The notes: a model not told the origin generated them from the letters alone. DNA of 64,000 bases from DASRHD01 sp035485575 (GCA_035485575.1 DATHNW010000030.1:34896-98895), one strand, 5' to 3'. Positions 32,534 to 43,594 are shown, counted from the stretch's first letter. Made by a program: numbers and translations.

Positions 32534-33886
32534 ATGCCGGCGCAGACTGCAAACTCAGACATGGGAATTTTGGGCGGAGGCCCGGCCGGCCTCTCCCTTG
32601 CCTTGTTGCTCAAGCGCGGATCGGAAGTGCTCGAAAGGGACCGGCATCCGGGCGGGCACGCCTCGTCCTTTGAACGAGATGGATTCACCTTCGATTATGG
32701 TCCGCACATCATGTTTTCCAAGGACAAGGCGGTCCTCGACTTCATGGTGCACTCGCTCGGGGACAATGTCCACCGGTGCCGGCGGAACAACCGGATCTCC
32801 TTCAAGAACCGGCTGCTCAAATATCCGTTTGAGAATGACCTCAAGTCGCTGCCGCTGGAGGACAACTACGAATGCATCCGTGATTTTCTTTTCAACCCTT
32901 ACAAAACATCGATCGCCACCCCGGCCAGCCTTAAGGAATGGCTGCTGGTGAAGTTCGGCCAGGGCATCTGCAGCCGGTATCTGTTTCCCTACAACGAGAA
33001 GGTGTGGAATATACCGGTGGAGGAGCTTTCGATGATCTGGGCCGACCGGATCCCTGATCCCAAGCCCGAGGACGTGTTGAAATCCTCCGTCGGATTCGAA
33101 ACCGAGGGATATCTTCACCAGCTCTATTATCACTATCCCAAGCGCGGCGGCTATCAGGCGATTTCCGAGTCATGGGCGAAGCGGGCCAACGTGATCTACG
33201 GTTTCGACGTGCAGCGGATCGAAAAAACCCCTGATGGCTTCCGGGTCAGCTCGGCCACGGAAACGCGCCATTACAAATCGCTGGCCACTTCGCTCCCGGT
33301 GCAGGAACTGGTGAAGATCCTGGCAATGGACATTTCCCGGGAAGTGCACGAGGCGGTCGGCAAGCTCATCGTTAACCCGATGTACATCATTTCCCTGGGC
33401 ATCCAGGGGCCGGACGAGGACCAGTTTACGGCGGTCTATTTTCCGGAAAGCGAATTTCTCGTCAACCGCATCAGTTATCCCGGCACGTTTTCGCCGGAGA
33501 ACTGCCCGTCGGGCACCCACAGCATCCAGGCCGAAATCACCACCCGGCTGGGCTCGGACGTCTGGCGCATGACCGATGCGGAAATTCTGGAGCACGTCGT
33601 GGGCGGCCTGCTCAAGCGCGGGCTGATCCGCTCGCGCGAGTCGGTCATCATGACCGATGTGCGGCGCAAGCAGTACTCCTACGTCGTTTATGACCTTGGT
33701 TTCGAGAAGAACGTCCGCCTCGTGCGCGAATGGTTTTCAGCCCAGGGCATCCATTTGATCGGCCGGTTCGGGTACGTGGAATACGTGAATGTGGACGGCA
33801 TTGTGCAGCGTTGCATGGAGGTCGCCTCGCGGATCGATCACCACCAGATTTCGCTCGCCGGAGGTGAGATCAGTCTGGGGGCATGA
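32534..33886 (+). CDS. FAD-dependent oxidoreductase (protoporphyrinogen oxidase/UDP-galactopyranose mutase-like)
   Basis: 450 residues from ATG 32534, preceded by a GGAAGG element; an earlier in-frame ATG (32468) would overlap the glycosyltransferase. The Rossmann motif GILGGGPAGLSLALLL begins near residue 11, then the RHPGGHASSF and FDYGPHIMF segments typical of the amine-oxidase/UGM superfamily. The middle has YFPESEFLVNRISYPGTFSPENC, and the C-terminal GRFGYVEYVNVDGIVQRCMEVA forms the second FAD-binding part. In glycan loci such proteins rearrange or oxidise activated sugars. The glycosyltransferase just upstream supports a glycan role; substrate unknown. Confidence 0.85.
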   Translation: MPAQTANSDMGILGGGPAGLSLALLLKRGSEVLERDRHPGGHASSFERDGFTFDYGPHIMFSKDKAVLDFMVHSLGDNVHRCRRNNRISFKNRLLKYPFENDLKSLPLEDNYECIRDFLFNPYKTSIATPASLKEWLLVKFGQGICSRYLFPYNEKVWNIPVEELSMIWADRIPDPKPEDVLKSSVGFETEGYLHQLYYHYPKRGGYQAISESWAKRANVIYGFDVQRIEKTPDGFRVSSATETRHYKSLATSLPVQELVKILAMDISREVHEAVGKLIVNPMYIISLGIQGPDEDQFTAVYFPESEFLVNRISYPGTFSPENCPSGTHSIQAEITTRLGSDVWRMTDAEILEHVVGGLLKRGLIRSRESVIMTDVRRKQYSYVVYDLGFEKNVRLVREWFSAQGIHLIGRFGYVEYVNVDGIVQRCMEVASRIDHHQISLAGGEISLGA

Positions 33887-34043
33887 TCCCTCGGCTACGG
33901 TTGGGGTATCTACACCTGGCTCAAGCGTGTCGTTGCGAAAAAACGCCTAAAATCAGGGCTAAAAAGGCCAGCCACGCCCCGGCCAACCGCAAAAGAGGCT
34001 TGCTCCCAGAGGCGGGGTGGATTTGTTCCCGTATTCCGCGCAC

Positions 34044-34119
34044 GCCAACATAGCTCAGTTGGTAGAGCAATGCTTTCGTAAAGCATGGGTCGTCGGTTCA
34101 AATCCGACTGTTGGCTCCA
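34044..34119 (+). tRNA. tRNA-Thr (anticodon CGT)
   Basis: A full cloverleaf: acceptor arms GCCAACA (34044-34050) and TGTTGGC (34109-34115), D-arm AGCTCAGTTGGTAGAGC, anticodon arm ATGCT/AGCAT with loop TTCGTAA (anticodon CGT), T-arm GTCGG TTCAAAT CCGAC, and an encoded CCA end. Confidence 0.97.
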
Positions 34120-34150
34120 GCGATGCGCCGCGGGTTTCCCCGCCCCGGGA

Positions 34151-35782
34151 TCAGAGCGATTCCACCGCCGCCTTGTCCACGTCGTCGGCGATTTGCGCTG
34201 GCAGGGCCGTCGAGCCCAGCTGGTTTTTCTCGAGGCGGATGCCGCTGCTGTCTTTGCCGGTCACGGAAAGAAAGAAGGCCTCGTCGGCGCGCAGGTCGAA
34301 TCCGCTGAAGACCGCGTGCTGCACGGATTCCAGCCGCACGGGAATGTCCGCCTGGAGATTGCCGTTGGTCGTCCAGTTGGAGAAGTGGACGTCCTGTCCG
34401 TCGAGGCAGAGCAGGGCGGGCCGCATGTCCGGGCTGGCCAGGTTGAGGGTGAGATGGTCGATGCCGAGTCCGCGCACGTGGCGGGCATAGACGCCGGGCG
34501 TGGGGATGCGGTTGCCGAACATCGAGACTTCCGGATAGGCCGACTCTTTTTCCTCGAGCCGTTCCTGGCCTTCCTCCCAGCTGCCGCCGCCGGGCACGTT
34601 GAGCTCGATGTGGGAGAGCGTGAGATTCTCGATCGGATGGCCGGGAATGCCTGTGATCAGAACGCCGATCAGGCTCGAGCTTTTCGCGGTGATGTTCTGG
34701 AGGGTGACGTTCCTGATCGTGCCGACGTCCTGCTTCGGGTCGCCCGGGCGGAAGGTTTTCAGCCGCGAGCCCAGCCGGATCATGATTGGCAGGGTGGTGT
34801 TGGCCATTTCGATGTCGGAGATGGTCACGTTCTGCAGGTGCGAGCCGTCGACCGAAATCAGCTTGATGCCGCCTTCGCTGGCGACGCGCACGCGGCAGTT
34901 GGAAATCCGGATGTTTTCAAAATTGGCGAGCGACTCGGTGCCCATCTTGATTGCCGATTCCCCGGTGCTGACGGTGCAGCCGCTGATCTGGATGTCCTGG
35001 CACGGCACGATGCTCGTCGTCTTGAAGCACAGGGCGTCATCGCCGCTCACGATGTCGCAATCCTTTACCCGGACGTTCCGGCAGGAATCGATGTCCATGC
35101 CGTCGTTGTGCGGGAGGCCGTGGCTGTTGATGCCCAGCTTTTCCACGGTCACGTTGCTGCACTGGAACATGTGAAACGTCCACGCCGCCGAGTTTTGCAG
35201 ATGGAGGCTGCGCACGGTCACGCCCGCGCACCGGACGAGCTGGATCAAGAACGGGCGCCGGCCCCAGTTCCTGTCGCCGCTGCGGATCTGGGTGTTGGCG
35301 AGGATGCGTCCCTGGCCGTCGATGGTGCCGTCGCCCACGAGGCCGATGTTTTTCGCATCAACCGCCGTGATCAGTGCGTAACCGACATCGATGCCGAGGC
35401 CTTCCTTGAAGGGATCGAGGTTGCGGTACGCGGTCAATTGGGGGATGCCGAGCAGCACGGAGTCGGTCTGAAAGCGCAGCGTGACGTTGTCGCGCAGCTG
35501 CAAAGTGCCGGTCAGAAAACGCCCGCGGGGAACGATGACTTCACCGCCGCTGTGATCATGGCAGTCATCGATTGCTTTCTGGATAGCCGCGGTATTGTCC
35601 GTCGTGCCGTCCGCGACCGCGCCGGTGTCGAGAATGCTGAGGCTGAACGTGGCGGCGTGGCCTTTGGCAATCGCCAGCAACAGCGCGCAGACGGCCAGTC
35701 TTTTCAGCCAGGAGTCCCACGCGGGAGTGGTTGCATTAAGCGGAGCGTTTTTCAGACGAAGAAATCGCATAGGATTTGCCAT
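34151..35782 (-). CDS. Secreted GH28-family (polygalacturonase-like) glycoside hydrolase
   Basis: 543 residues from ATG 35782. An N-terminal hydrophobic stretch (about 27-43, cleavage near GHA) suggests export. A right-handed beta-helix pattern runs from residue 46, beginning LDTGAVADGTTDNTAAIQKAIDDC, the GH28/pectate-lyase-3 start. The catalytic Asp motif HNDGMD (D227, D230) and SGDDALCFK (D248/D249) match NTDGxD and GDD. The GHG motif is replaced by TGES (274-276) and RIK by GIK, so the usual His and Arg are missing; the substrate may differ from plain polygalacturonan. Divergent from a LacI regulator and near an SSS transporter, fitting a pectin-derived sugar locus. Confidence 0.85.
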   Translation of the reverse strand: MANPMRFLRLKNAPLNATTPAWDSWLKRLAVCALLLAIAKGHAATFSLSILDTGAVADGTTDNTAAIQKAIDDCHDHSGGEVIVPRGRFLTGTLQLRDNVTLRFQTDSVLLGIPQLTAYRNLDPFKEGLGIDVGYALITAVDAKNIGLVGDGTIDGQGRILANTQIRSGDRNWGRRPFLIQLVRCAGVTVRSLHLQNSAAWTFHMFQCSNVTVEKLGINSHGLPHNDGMDIDSCRNVRVKDCDIVSGDDALCFKTTSIVPCQDIQISGCTVSTGESAIKMGTESLANFENIRISNCRVRVASEGGIKLISVDGSHLQNVTISDIEMANTTLPIMIRLGSRLKTFRPGDPKQDVGTIRNVTLQNITAKSSSLIGVLITGIPGHPIENLTLSHIELNVPGGGSWEEGQERLEEKESAYPEVSMFGNRIPTPGVYARHVRGLGIDHLTLNLASPDMRPALLCLDGQDVHFSNWTTNGNLQADIPVRLESVQHAVFSGFDLRADEAFFLSVTGKDSSGIRLEKNQLGSTALPAQIADDVDKAAVESL

Positions 35783-35874
35783 AATTAAATTCCAGTGAGT
35801 CAGGATCAATGTGGGCCTTGCTTTCCACGTAAACCTGTCTTTTTTTGTCCCCCCTGCATCGTGCTTACCCCGCC

Positions 35875-36915
35875 GTGCCCAAGGAACCCAAATCCTCCCA
35901 CCCCAACCTCCGGCAGATCGCGCGCCGGGCCGGCGTCAGCCATACGACCGTGTCGCTGGCTTTGCGCGGGCATCCGCGGGTCTCGCTGGCGACGCGCACC
36001 CGCATCCAGACGCTGGCGGAGGATCTCGGCTACCGGCCGAATGCGCTGGTCGCGGCGTTGATGCGGCACGTGCGCAGCAACCGCCGCATCGTCTCCGACG
36101 AGACGCTGGCTTTCCTGACCAGCGGCCGCACGCCTGATCACTGGCGGAAGCACCGGACCATCCTGGAAAATTTCGAGGGCGCGAAGAAGCAGGCGGAATT
36201 GCTGGGCTTCAAACTGGAGCCTTTCTGGCTCGGGCCGCAGGGCCGGGATGCGGAGGCTGCGGGAAAAATTCTGCGCGTGCGCTCCATCCGGGGCGCCATC
36301 CTCGGGCCGTTCCAGGTGCCCCACGGCGTGGTGGCTTTTGATTGGGATCACGCCGCGGTGGTGGCGATGGGTTATTCGTTCACGCAGGTCCGCCTGCATC
36401 GCGCCGCCCACCACCACGTCAGCGGGATGGTCATGCTTTACAAGGAACTGCGCGCGCTTGGCTACCATCGCATCGGCCTGGCCATCACGGCGCAGGACAT
36501 GATTAGGGTTCAACATTACTGGCTCGCGGGTTTGCTGACCGGCCAGAGTATCTACGGCGGAGTGCCTGTCGAGCCTTTGACCTTCAAGGACAGCTCGGAA
36601 AAACAAAGAGTGTTTCAATGGTACGAACGGCAGAGGCCTGATGTGATCATCAGCATCGGCTGGGATGTCTACCGGTGGCTGCAGGAAAGGCGGATTCGCA
36701 TCCCGACGGACGTCGCCTTCGCCCACCTCGGGCTGGATGGTGCCTATGCGGGCATCGCCGGCATCGACCAGAATGCCCGGGCGATCGGGGCGGCGGCGGT
36801 GGATTTGATCGTGGGCCAGCTTCATCGCAATGAGTATCACTATCCGCAGGACCCAAAAATAGTGCTGCTCGAGGGCAGGTGGGTTCCCGGCAAAAGCGCA
36901 CCCGGCCTTTCGTGA
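35875..36915 (+). CDS. LacI-family transcriptional regulator
   Basis: 346 residues from GTG 35875 (PKEPKSSHPNLRQIARRAG); a TTG at 35845 is the alternative. The helix-turn-helix LRQIARRAGVSHTTVSLALRGHP and hinge region TRTRIQTLAEDLGYRPNAL are classical. The effector domain is less conserved but retains GYHRIGLAI, RPDVIISIGWDVYRWLQ, DVAFAHLGLDG and the closing GAAAVDLIVGQLHRNE. It lies 92 bases from the divergent GH28 gene and 133 bases before the SSS transporter, so those are its likely targets. Confidence 0.93.
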   Translation: MPKEPKSSHPNLRQIARRAGVSHTTVSLALRGHPRVSLATRTRIQTLAEDLGYRPNALVAALMRHVRSNRRIVSDETLAFLTSGRTPDHWRKHRTILENFEGAKKQAELLGFKLEPFWLGPQGRDAEAAGKILRVRSIRGAILGPFQVPHGVVAFDWDHAAVVAMGYSFTQVRLHRAAHHHVSGMVMLYKELRALGYHRIGLAITAQDMIRVQHYWLAGLLTGQSIYGGVPVEPLTFKDSSEKQRVFQWYERQRPDVIISIGWDVYRWLQERRIRIPTDVAFAHLGLDGAYAGIAGIDQNARAIGAAAVDLIVGQLHRNEYHYPQDPKIVLLEGRWVPGKSAPGLS

Positions 36916-36929
36916 AAACATTTCCGCGG

Positions 36930-36947
36930 GGCCGGCCCGGGCCGGCC
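36930..36947. repeat. 18-bp perfect palindrome
   Basis: GGCCGGCCCGGGCCGGCC lies 15 bases after the LacI stop and about 100 bases before the SSS transporter start. It could be a regulator site or a GC hairpin; no T run follows. Confidence 0.45.
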
Positions 36948-37048
36948 TGACGCGCACCCTTCACCCCAAAACAGAACCACCCCCGCTTCGAAACCCGCCC
37001 CTCCCGGGCTGGTGCACCGTCCGTGCGCGCCGCCCGTCAACGAACAAG

Positions 37049-38599
37049 ATGCATGGCTTTTTTCCAGGCTTTGATTTGCCGGTTGCGGCGCTGGTGGCGC
37101 GCACGCTGGTCTGGCCCGACTACCTGGTCCTCGCGGCTTATTTCGGCCTCACTCTTTTGATCGGTTTGCACGGGGCGCGCGCCAAGCAGTCGACCCACGC
37201 CTATTTTCGCGCCAACAACAGCGTCGTCTGGTGGGTGGCCGGCATCAGCTTCTACGCGACCGGGGCCAGCAGCATCAGCTTCATGGCCATTCCCGCGACC
37301 ACCTATGCGGGCAACTGGCTCGCGTTCGGCTCGGCTGTCGCCGGGATCGCCGCGAACCTGATCGTGGCGTTTGTCTTCGTGTCGCTGCTCTGGCGCCTGA
37401 ACATCACCACGATCTTCGAGTACCTGGACCAGCGGTTCGGCCGGAGTGTCCGTATCATGGGGGCGGTGCTGACGCTGCTGTTGAAAATTTTCGCGCGAAT
37501 GAGCGTGGTCATGCTGCTCCCCGCGATTGCGCTGTCGACGGTCACGGGGCTCAACGTCTACCTGAGCATCGTCCTGATGGGCGGCGTCACGATTGTCTAT
37601 TCCATGGTCGGCGGCCTGGCCGCGGTGGTCTGGACCGATGTCATGCAATTCTGCGTGACGATGCTCGGCGTCGTGGTCGCGCTGGCCTACATTGTGCACG
37701 GCGTGCCGGGTGGCGTGACCGGCGTCCTGCAGACCGGGGCGCAGTACGGGAAATTCCACCTGGTCGACTGGGGTTTAAATTTCACCCGGCCGACCGTGGC
37801 GGTGTTCGTGGGCATGACGCTCGCGACCGCCTTCACCCAGCTGGCGGACCAGCCGCTGATGCAGCGGGCGTTCGCGACCCCGAATGAATCGGCCGCGCGA
37901 AAAGGCGTGCTGTTCTGCGCCCTGATCGCGATCCCGTGCGCCACGCTCTTTTTTTTCACCGGCAGCGCGCTTTTTGCCTTTTATCATTTTCACCCCGACC
38001 GGCTGCCGGCCTCGCCGTGCACGGACACCATTTTCCCCTTTTTCATCGTGAATGAAATTCCGCCTGCGGTCGTCGGGCTGGTGATCGCCGGGCTCTTCGC
38101 TGCGGCGATGGGCACGCTGGGCAGCGCGATGAACTCGACCGCGGCCATCGTGGTGCGCGATTTGTACATGCCGTTCGGCCGTGGCCTGAAGGACGATGAA
38201 TACGTCCGGATCGCGCGTTACGCGACCATCTTCGCCGGCGCCGCGGCCACCGCGATGGCGGCTTATATCGCGAGCCTGAACGTGACGTCCCTCTGGGACC
38301 ATTTCCTGAAGCTGATCGCCCTGATCGGCGGCGGCTTCCCCGGCGTGTTTGCGCTCGGCCTGCTCACGCGCCGGGCCAATGCACCGGGCGTGATCATCGG
38401 TACGGTGACGAGCATCCTCGTGACATGGTGGGTGCAGACCTATACGTCCACCGACGTGTTTTTCCAAGGGTTTGTCGCGGTCGGCTCCTGCATGGTGATC
38501 GGTTATGCGGCGAGCCTGCCCTTCGGGCCGCGCGGCTGGAGCCAGAACCAGAACGCCCTCACCGTTTGGGAAGTGCCGCGGACTTCCCGGCCGAAATGA
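37049..38599 (+). CDS. Sodium:solute symporter (SSS family)
   Basis: 516 residues with about 13 membrane segments. SSS features include the N-terminal WPDYLVLAAYFGLTLLIGLH, TGASSISFMAIPATTYAGNW, and the signature-like region GLVIAGLFAAAMGTLGSAMNSTAAIVVRDLY with the small/Ser-rich sodium-site helix. Close relatives import sugars, sialic acid, uronates or vitamins with sodium. Its place after a LacI regulator and a divergent GH28 gene suggests transport of a uronate or oligosaccharide released by that enzyme (inference). Confidence 0.92.
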   Translation: MHGFFPGFDLPVAALVARTLVWPDYLVLAAYFGLTLLIGLHGARAKQSTHAYFRANNSVVWWVAGISFYATGASSISFMAIPATTYAGNWLAFGSAVAGIAANLIVAFVFVSLLWRLNITTIFEYLDQRFGRSVRIMGAVLTLLLKIFARMSVVMLLPAIALSTVTGLNVYLSIVLMGGVTIVYSMVGGLAAVVWTDVMQFCVTMLGVVVALAYIVHGVPGGVTGVLQTGAQYGKFHLVDWGLNFTRPTVAVFVGMTLATAFTQLADQPLMQRAFATPNESAARKGVLFCALIAIPCATLFFFTGSALFAFYHFHPDRLPASPCTDTIFPFFIVNEIPPAVVGLVIAGLFAAAMGTLGSAMNSTAAIVVRDLYMPFGRGLKDDEYVRIARYATIFAGAAATAMAAYIASLNVTSLWDHFLKLIALIGGGFPGVFALGLLTRRANAPGVIIGTVTSILVTWWVQTYTSTDVFFQGFVAVGSCMVIGYAASLPFGPRGWSQNQNALTVWEVPRTSRPK

Positions 38600-38620
38600 G
38601 GCCACCCGGACGCGCGGCTT

Positions 38621-39304
38621 TCAGTTGAAGGAAATCCGGTCGTCCGGCAGGTTGCCCTGGAGTTTTTGGTGAAGCTTCAGGGCGTCGAGCTCGGCGCGGA
38701 CCTGCGCACTGAACAGCTGGAGGCGGCGGTGGATGTCGAGGGTCTCGAGCAGTGTCTGCTTGAGGCGGGGGTCGTCGCAGAGGCTGAAGGCGGCGAGGTC
38801 CACGAAGGTCTCCGGGTCGTCCACGGTTTTCAGAAAATCGGTGAACTCGCGCGGCACGGGCGCGCCGAGTTTGCGCTTGAGCGCGATCAGGCGGGTGAGA
38901 TCAGCGCGGAGCCGGAGGTTTTCATCGGTCGCGGCGCCGGGTGTGCTGGTCAGCGCGCGAACCTGCACGAAACGGTACGGATCCTCGCGCTGCACGGAGA
39001 GGAGCTCGACGCGGCAGAGGCCCTGCAGCAGCAGATTCGCGGTGCCGTCGTCGTTTTCCTGGCAGGCGCGGATGATGCCGACGGTGGCGATGGGATGCGC
39101 CGGCTCGAATTCGCCGGACTGGCCGGCGCGGCGCGGATCGAGATGGGCGACGGCAAAGAGGCGGTGCGTGGCGAGCACATCGCGGAGCATCTGCTGGTAG
39201 CGCGGTTCGAAAATATGCAGCGGCAGAAGCGCCTGCGGAAAAAACACCATGTTGGGCAGCGTCATGGCCGGGACCTCATCCGGCAGATGGATGTTCAGCT
39301 CCAT
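38621..39304 (-). CDS. LON peptidase N-terminal substrate-binding domain protein
   Basis: 227 residues. It begins with the LON-N signature PNMVFFPQALLPLHIFEPRYQQMLRDVL and continues AHPIATVGIIRACQENDDGTANLLLQGLCRV, VQREDPYRFVQVRAL, then a helical half (about 130-220). There is no AAA or protease domain, so it is a stand-alone substrate-recognition protein of the YcbX/LON-N type, common in bacteria but poorly understood. It is divergent from dnaK (242-bp gap), which fits a proteostasis role. Confidence 0.9.
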   Translation of the reverse strand: MELNIHLPDEVPAMTLPNMVFFPQALLPLHIFEPRYQQMLRDVLATHRLFAVAHLDPRRAGQSGEFEPAHPIATVGIIRACQENDDGTANLLLQGLCRVELLSVQREDPYRFVQVRALTSTPGAATDENLRLRADLTRLIALKRKLGAPVPREFTDFLKTVDDPETFVDLAAFSLCDDPRLKQTLLETLDIHRRLQLFSAQVRAELDALKLHQKLQGNLPDDRISFN

Positions 39305-39467
39305 GCGTATATATTATGTGCGGTGGCGGCGCTTTCAACTGGCATTGTGCGGTCCAACAGTATTGCAACCGGTGTGCCAGCGCGTGACACAGGATCGAAA
39401 GAAATTGGGCCAAAGTGGGACAAGCTGGCCTGTTTTTCGGCTGGCGGGCGCCCACCAAAAAGCCGCC

Positions 39468-39479
39468 AGAAAATTTTCT
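39468..39479. promoter_or_regulatory. 12-bp AT-rich palindrome in the dnaK/LON-N divergent region
   Basis: AGAAAATTTTCT is perfectly palindromic and lies 67 bases before the dnaK start. No CIRCE element (TTAGCACTC-N9-GAGTGCTAA) is visible in 39305-39546 or before groES. Role as an operator is only a suggestion. Confidence 0.25.
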
Positions 39480-39546
39480 AGATGCTTTTCATGAACACCT
39501 TGCAAAATAATAGAGGCCCGGGGCACATGCGTTGCTAAGAGAAGGC

Positions 39547-41493
39547 ATGAGCCGAATTTTAGGTATCGATCTAGGCACCACCAACTCCTGCATGGCCATC
39601 ATGGAAGGCGGGGAACCGGTGGTGATCGCCAACGCCGAGGGCGCGCGCACCACGCCGTCCGTCGTCGCGTTCACCAAAACGGGCGAGCGCCTCGTGGGCC
39701 AGGCCGCCAAACGCCAGGCCGTGACCAACCCGCAGAACACCGTGTTTTCCGCCAAGCGCCTCATTGGCCGCAAGTTTTCCGAAGTTCGCGAAGAGGCGAA
39801 GAATTTTCCGTTCAAGACCGTCGAGGGCAAAAATGGCGACGCCTACATCGAGGTCAAAGTGGGCGACAAGACCGAGCAGTTCGCCCCGCAGCAAATCGCC
39901 GCCTTCGTGCTCGGCAAGCTGAAGGCCGATGCCGAGGCCTACCTCGGCGAAAAAATCACGCAGGCCGTCATCACCGTGCCGGCGTATTTCAACGACTCCC
40001 AGCGCCAGGCCACCAAGGACGCCGGCAAGATCGCCGGCCTCGAGGTGCTCCGCATCATCAATGAGCCGACCGCGGCCTCGCTCGCCTACGGCCTCGACAA
40101 GAAAAAGGACGAGAAGATCGCCGTGTTTGACTTGGGCGGCGGCACGTTCGACGTGTCCGTGCTCGAGATCGGCGACGGCGTCTTCGAAGTGAAGGCCACG
40201 AACGGCGACACCCATCTCGGCGGCGACAACTGGGACGACGCCCTCATCGGCTGGCTCGTCGACACTTTCAAGAAGGACAGCGGCATCGACCTTCGCAAGG
40301 ACCCGATGGCCCTCCAGCGCCTGAAGGAAGAGGCCGAGAAGGCCAAGATCGCTCTTTCCTCCACGCAGTCCGTGGACATCAACCTGCCGTTCATCACCGC
40401 CGACGCGAGCGGCCCGAAGCATCTCAACGTGCAGCTCAGCCGCGCGAAGATGGAGCAGATCTGCGATTCCCTGTTCGAACGCTGCATCCAGCCGTTCAAG
40501 AACTGTCTCAAGGACGCCAATCTCACTTCCGCGCAGATCGACGAGCTCGTGCTCGTCGGCGGCATGACCCGCATGCCCAAGGTGGTCGACATCGCGAAGA
40601 CCCTCGGCGGCAAGCCGCCGCACCAGGGCGTCAATCCCGATGAGGTCGTCGCCGTCGGCGCCGCCATCCAGGGTGGCGTGCTCAAGGGCGAAGTGCGCGA
40701 CGTGCTCCTGCTCGACGTCACCCCGCTCACGCTGGGCATCGAGACGGCCGGCCAGGTCGCCACGCCGATGATCCCGCGCAACACCACCATCCCGACCAAG
40801 AAGACGCAGACTTTCTCCACTTACGCAGACAACCAGCCCGGCGTCGAAATCGTCGTGCTCCAGGGCGAACGCCCGATGTCGCGCGACAACAAGACGCTCG
40901 GCACCTTCAAGCTCGACGGCATCCCGCCCGCGCCGCGCGGCACGCCGCAGATCGAGGTCACCTTCGACATCGATGCCAACGGCATTCTCCACGTTTCCGC
41001 CAAGGACCTCGGCACCGGCAAGGACCAGAAGATCACCATCCAGGGTTCGTCCGGCCTCTCCAAGGAAGAGGTCGAGAAGATGACCCGCGAGGCCGAGCAG
41101 AACGCGGTCGAGGACAAGAAGCGCAAGGAGGCGGTCGAGACCAAGAACCAGCTCGACAGCATTATTTACCAGCTCGAGAAGACGATCAAGGACACGGGCG
41201 ACAAGCTCCCGGCCGAGATCAAGTCGAAGCTCGAAGCCGCCATCGTGGAGGCCAAGAAGGACCTCGAGGGCAACGACGTGGACCGCATGAAGGCCGCGAT
41301 GGAAAATCTCTCCAAGCTCGGCGCCGAACTCTACGCCGCGGCCCAGCAGGCCGCCGGCGCAGCCGGTGCGGGCGCCCCCGCCGGAGGGACGGAGCAGTCC
41401 GGCGCCGAGCCCAAGGCCAAGTCCGATGAGAAGAAATCCGACGTCGTGGACGCGGACTTCGAGGTCGTCGACGAGGACAAGGGCAAGAAATAA
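39547..41493 (+). CDS. dnaK: Molecular chaperone DnaK (Hsp70)
   Basis: 648 residues from ATG 39547 (MSRILGIDLGTTNSC). The ATPase domain has GIDLGTTNSC, PAYFNDSQRQATKDAG, IINEPTAASLAYGLDK and IAVFDLGGGTFDVSVLEI. The substrate-binding domain starts near LLLDVTPLTLGIETAG. The C-terminal lid ends in a charged Lys/Asp tail with DVVDADFEVVDEDK, the usual DnaK end. It folds and protects client proteins with DnaJ and GrpE, neither of which is in the window. groES and groEL follow on the same strand. Confidence 0.98.
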   Translation: MSRILGIDLGTTNSCMAIMEGGEPVVIANAEGARTTPSVVAFTKTGERLVGQAAKRQAVTNPQNTVFSAKRLIGRKFSEVREEAKNFPFKTVEGKNGDAYIEVKVGDKTEQFAPQQIAAFVLGKLKADAEAYLGEKITQAVITVPAYFNDSQRQATKDAGKIAGLEVLRIINEPTAASLAYGLDKKKDEKIAVFDLGGGTFDVSVLEIGDGVFEVKATNGDTHLGGDNWDDALIGWLVDTFKKDSGIDLRKDPMALQRLKEEAEKAKIALSSTQSVDINLPFITADASGPKHLNVQLSRAKMEQICDSLFERCIQPFKNCLKDANLTSAQIDELVLVGGMTRMPKVVDIAKTLGGKPPHQGVNPDEVVAVGAAIQGGVLKGEVRDVLLLDVTPLTLGIETAGQVATPMIPRNTTIPTKKTQTFSTYADNQPGVEIVVLQGERPMSRDNKTLGTFKLDGIPPAPRGTPQIEVTFDIDANGILHVSAKDLGTGKDQKITIQGSSGLSKEEVEKMTREAEQNAVEDKKRKEAVETKNQLDSIIYQLEKTIKDTGDKLPAEIKSKLEAAIVEAKKDLEGNDVDRMKAAMENLSKLGAELYAAAQQAAGAAGAGAPAGGTEQSGAEPKAKSDEKKSDVVDADFEVVDEDKGKK

Positions 41494-41592
41494 CCCTTAA
41501 AAAACTTTCGCGCGCTCGCGGCCTCCGGGCCCCGGGCGCGCGCCGTTCCCATCGAAAGCAAACTCCATCTCCCAACAAAAAACCAAAATCAT

Positions 41593-41889
41593 ATGGCTAA
41601 AATCAAGATCAAGCCCATCGGCGACCGGGTGCTCGTGAAGCATCTCGAGGAAAAAGAACAAGTCCGCGGAGGGATCATCATCCCGGACTCCGCCAAGGAA
41701 AAACCGCAGGAGGCCGAGGTCATCGCCATCGGCACCGGCAAGAAGGATGACAACGGCAAGGTCCAGGCCTTCGAAGTGAAGGTCGGCGACCGCGTGCTCA
41801 TCAGCAAATACGGCGGCACCGAGGTGAAGATCGAGGACGAGAAATACACGCTCGTCCGCGAAGACGACATCCTCGGCGTCCTCGCCTGA
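41593..41889 (+). CDS. groS: Co-chaperonin GroES
   Basis: 98 residues, normal for GroES, the heptameric lid of GroEL. It shows KIKPIGDRVLVKHLEEKEQ, the mobile-loop region GGIIIPDSAKEKPQEAEVIAIG, and VGDRVLISKYGGTEVKIEDEKY. It lies 99 bases after dnaK and 49 bases before groEL, forming a groES-groEL operon. Confidence 0.98.
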   Translation: MAKIKIKPIGDRVLVKHLEEKEQVRGGIIIPDSAKEKPQEAEVIAIGTGKKDDNGKVQAFEVKVGDRVLISKYGGTEVKIEDEKYTLVREDDILGVLA

Positions 41890-41938
41890 GCCATCCAATC
41901 GAAACTCAAGACTCTCAACTTAAAACCATTTTTTAAAC

Positions 41939-43579
<1,641 letters not shown>

Positions 43580-43594
43580 TCCGAATCAACTTCA

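Noticed and set aside
34044..34119. tRNA-Thr as an attachment site of an integrated element
   Set aside because: No integrase, no direct repeat of the tRNA 3' end and no composition shift next to it.
39305..39546. CIRCE/HrcA operator before dnaK or groES
   Set aside because: Searched by eye for TTAGCACTC and its inverted partner; not found in either upstream region.
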